From Bifidobacteriaceae bacterium (lineage in GTDB: Bacteria > Actinomycetota > Actinomycetes > Actinomycetales > WQXJ01): a stretch of 7,503 nucleotides of DNA. Under the pieces are notes generated by a model. It ran no database searches. It was not told the DNA's origin and was given only the letters and a program-made list of their open reading frames with translations. The stretch lies in contig JAIRXV010000200.1 of assembly GCA_031268115.1 (NCBI GenBank), positions 1-7,503 of the forward strand, in the 5' to 3' direction. A program made the position numbers and the translations under genes. Shown here in pieces: positions 6,129 through 7,503 of this stretch; the first letter of the stretch is position 1; each line of letters begins with the position of its first letter.

Positions 6129-7503
6129 CTATAGGACTGTGACGGACAGTACGCCTCGGTACGAGCCGGGTGTCACGGTCGCGGGGATCTTGAAGGACAA
6201 GGTCCCGCCCAATGTCGCCACGCCGCGCGAGGCTCCCACCGGAGAAGAACCGAACTGCGTTCCCGGCGCCTTGAACCCCTCGGTCCACGCCGCCTTCGCG
6301 GCGCCAGCCGTCACCGACTGGCCCTCGGCCGCGGACACGACCGCTGGAGCGATCCCCAACGCCTTCCCATCGACCTGATCTGGACCGCTCAACGAATCGC
6401 CTGCCGTGATGGTCGCATCCCAACCGACGCTGGCGCCAGGACGAGAATCCTCGACCTCAACCGCCGGGACACTGCTCGAACCGACAATCCAAGCCTTATC
6501 GGCACTCAACGCCGCATCGGATAGCGACACCGATCCCGAAGAGAAACCTACAGCCAAACCACCGGCAAACGCTGGAATCTCCAACTCCACGTCGATATCG
6601 CCCGCCTGCAAATAACACGCAGGAGCGGCGTCATACCAATGCGGCACCGGATTATCGATGGGCTGCACCTCAGCATCGGTCACCCAACGGAAATTCGGAT
6701 GGTCAACCGTCTGAACCAGCGTATTGTCGCTGATGTTTCCCCACCAGGTCATGGCGTAGGACGTGTACTTGGCGTATGGATACTTGCTGCCGAAGCTGTC
6801 CTCGCCGCCGTTCACGACTCGGTTGATGAGTTCGGCCCCGGAGAAGCTACCTTCGGTCAGCGCCACCAACTTGCCGTCTTCGCGTGCATGCTTGGCGATG
6901 GTGTTCAAGGACGCAACAAACATCTCCTTCAACTTCGCGGTCTGCCCGCGGTATGGATGGTACGTGTGACCGTTTCCGTTCTCCCAGTAGTTGTCCAACG
7001 CGTAGACGTCCACGTAGTCCGCGCCGGGGAAGCCCTCGGACCATTTCTGCCAGAAGTAATCCTCGAACTGCGACGTGCCGGTCTGCGAATCGCGCACAAA
7101 CCACGAATCGAACTCAGTTGAAGCGGTGGTCACCGCCCCGGTTTCGGGGTTGAGGTCGAGCGGGACACCTTGGAAGTTCAGCGCAAAGGGCTCATTCCAA
7201 TGCGGCGAGGTCGCATCGAAACCAGAATCGTTTGCTTCCGCGTAATAGGCGTTGAGGTCACTGTGGGCCTTAGTTCTGGTGCTCGCGTTGGCGCCACCTG
7301 TGAACCGAAGGTCGATGTACTTATCGACCAACTCTTTCAGACCCGGGTTGTCGATAAGATCGTTGTAGAAATAGGACGGTTCGGCCAGTCGCGAACGGTC
7401 CGGGGAGATCGCGTACAGGAAGTTGTGTACGCCATTGTCGCGGAAGTAGTCGACGGTGTACTTCCACAGGTCAACGAACTCTGCGATCTCGGCCGGACGC
7501 CAA
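6129..7503 (-). CDS. Secreted GH26 beta-mannanase-type glycoside hydrolase with WxL-like C-terminal domain (C-terminal part)
   Basis: 457 residues are visible; the N-terminus, including any signal peptide and the acid/base His-Glu segment, is beyond the right edge. The frame is open to the edge, so the TTG at 7331 is not a start. GH26 landmarks, numbered from the first complete codon in the window: WKYTVDYFRDNGVHNFLYAISPD (13-35), PGADYVDVYALDNYW (159-173), the nucleophile strand LVALTEGS with Glu217, and SYAMTWWGN (251-259) for the last strand. About 120 residues lie between SPD and PGADYVDV, far more than usual. From about residue 302 to the end is a beta-rich domain with VGWDATITAG and a closing IPATVTPGSYRGVLSVTVL; the last resembles WxL-type wall-binding domains, though the WxL tryptophans are mostly replaced. 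No LPXTG motif or C-terminal membrane helix is present. It likely cleaves beta-mannan (or another GH26 beta-glycan) at the cell surface. Downstream hairpins end the transcript. GH26 assignment is good; substrate is inferred from the family. Confidence 0.85.
   Translation of the reverse strand, partial: WRPAEIAEFVDLWKYTVDYFRDNGVHNFLYAISPDRSRLAEPSYFYNDLIDNPGLKELVDKYIDLRFTGGANASTRTKAHSDLNAYYAEANDSGFDATSPHWNEPFALNFQGVPLDLNPETGAVTTASTEFDSWFVRDSQTGTSQFEDYFWQKWSEGFPGADYVDVYALDNYWENGNGHTYHPYRGQTAKLKEMFVASLNTIAKHAREDGKLVALTEGSFSGAELINRVVNGGEDSFGSKYPYAKYTSYAMTWWGNISDNTLVQTVDHPNFRWVTDAEVQPIDNPVPHWYDAAPACYLQAGDIDVELEIPAFAGGLAVGFSSGSVSLSDAALSADKAWIVGSSSVPAVEVEDSRPGASVGWDATITAGDSLSGPDQVDGKALGIAPAVVSAAEGQSVTAGAAKAAWTEGFKAPGTQFGSSPVGASRGVATLGGTLSFKIPATVTPGSYRGVLSVTVL

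Noticed and set aside
7329..7331. TTG as start codon of the GH26 gene
   Set aside because: The frame stays open to the window edge and the upstream codons encode conserved GH26 sequence (VHNFLYAISPD), so the gene continues beyond the window.

Overview
The window reads as chromosomal DNA from a high-GC Gram-positive bacterium (Actinomycetota). The base composition is GC-rich, GTG and TTG starts are used, there are two lipobox-type signal peptides, and a wall-type surface enzyme is present. The prolyl-tRNA synthetase and the two-domain FKBP lipoprotein both look actinobacterial. I cannot assign a genus. All six genes lie on the minus strand, so gene order is read from high to low coordinates. 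The two end genes are cut by the window edges. I see no phage, transposon, CRISPR or tRNA/rRNA signature.

Layout from right to left. (1) 7503-6129 holds the C-terminal 457 residues of a secreted glycoside hydrolase family 26 (beta-mannanase type) enzyme. It carries a large insertion in the catalytic barrel and a C-terminal WxL-like beta-sandwich domain. (2) 6128-5923 is a 206-base intergenic stretch with three inverted repeats. These include a perfect 20-bp hairpin that probably ends the GH26 transcript, and a smaller hairpin in the leader of the next gene. (3) 5922-4882 and 4885-3509 are two lipoprotein genes whose ends overlap as TTGA: a tandem FKBP-type peptidyl-prolyl isomerase and a PQQ-like beta-propeller protein. 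They very probably form a translationally coupled operon for two envelope-anchored proteins. A hairpin terminator follows at 3503-3471. (4) 3441-1618 is proS, with a GTG start, no Shine-Dalgarno sequence, and a -10-like TACCCT placed as expected for a leaderless transcript. (5) 1578-754 is a seven-helix-type membrane protein of the YwaF/TMEM164 family, 39 bases after proS and with a strong ribosome binding site. (6) 668-1 is the N-terminal 222 residues of a phospho-sugar mutase of the PGM2-like branch.

Functionally, the window mixes housekeeping (proS, sugar-phosphate mutase) with envelope biology (GH26 surface enzyme, two lipoproteins, membrane protein). Nothing here proves a new system. The most distinctive items are the insertion-bearing GH26/WxL-like protein, the PPIase plus beta-propeller lipoprotein pair, and the YwaF/TMEM164 protein with a candidate Cys/His pair. 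The long plus-strand open frames are antisense shadows of these genes.
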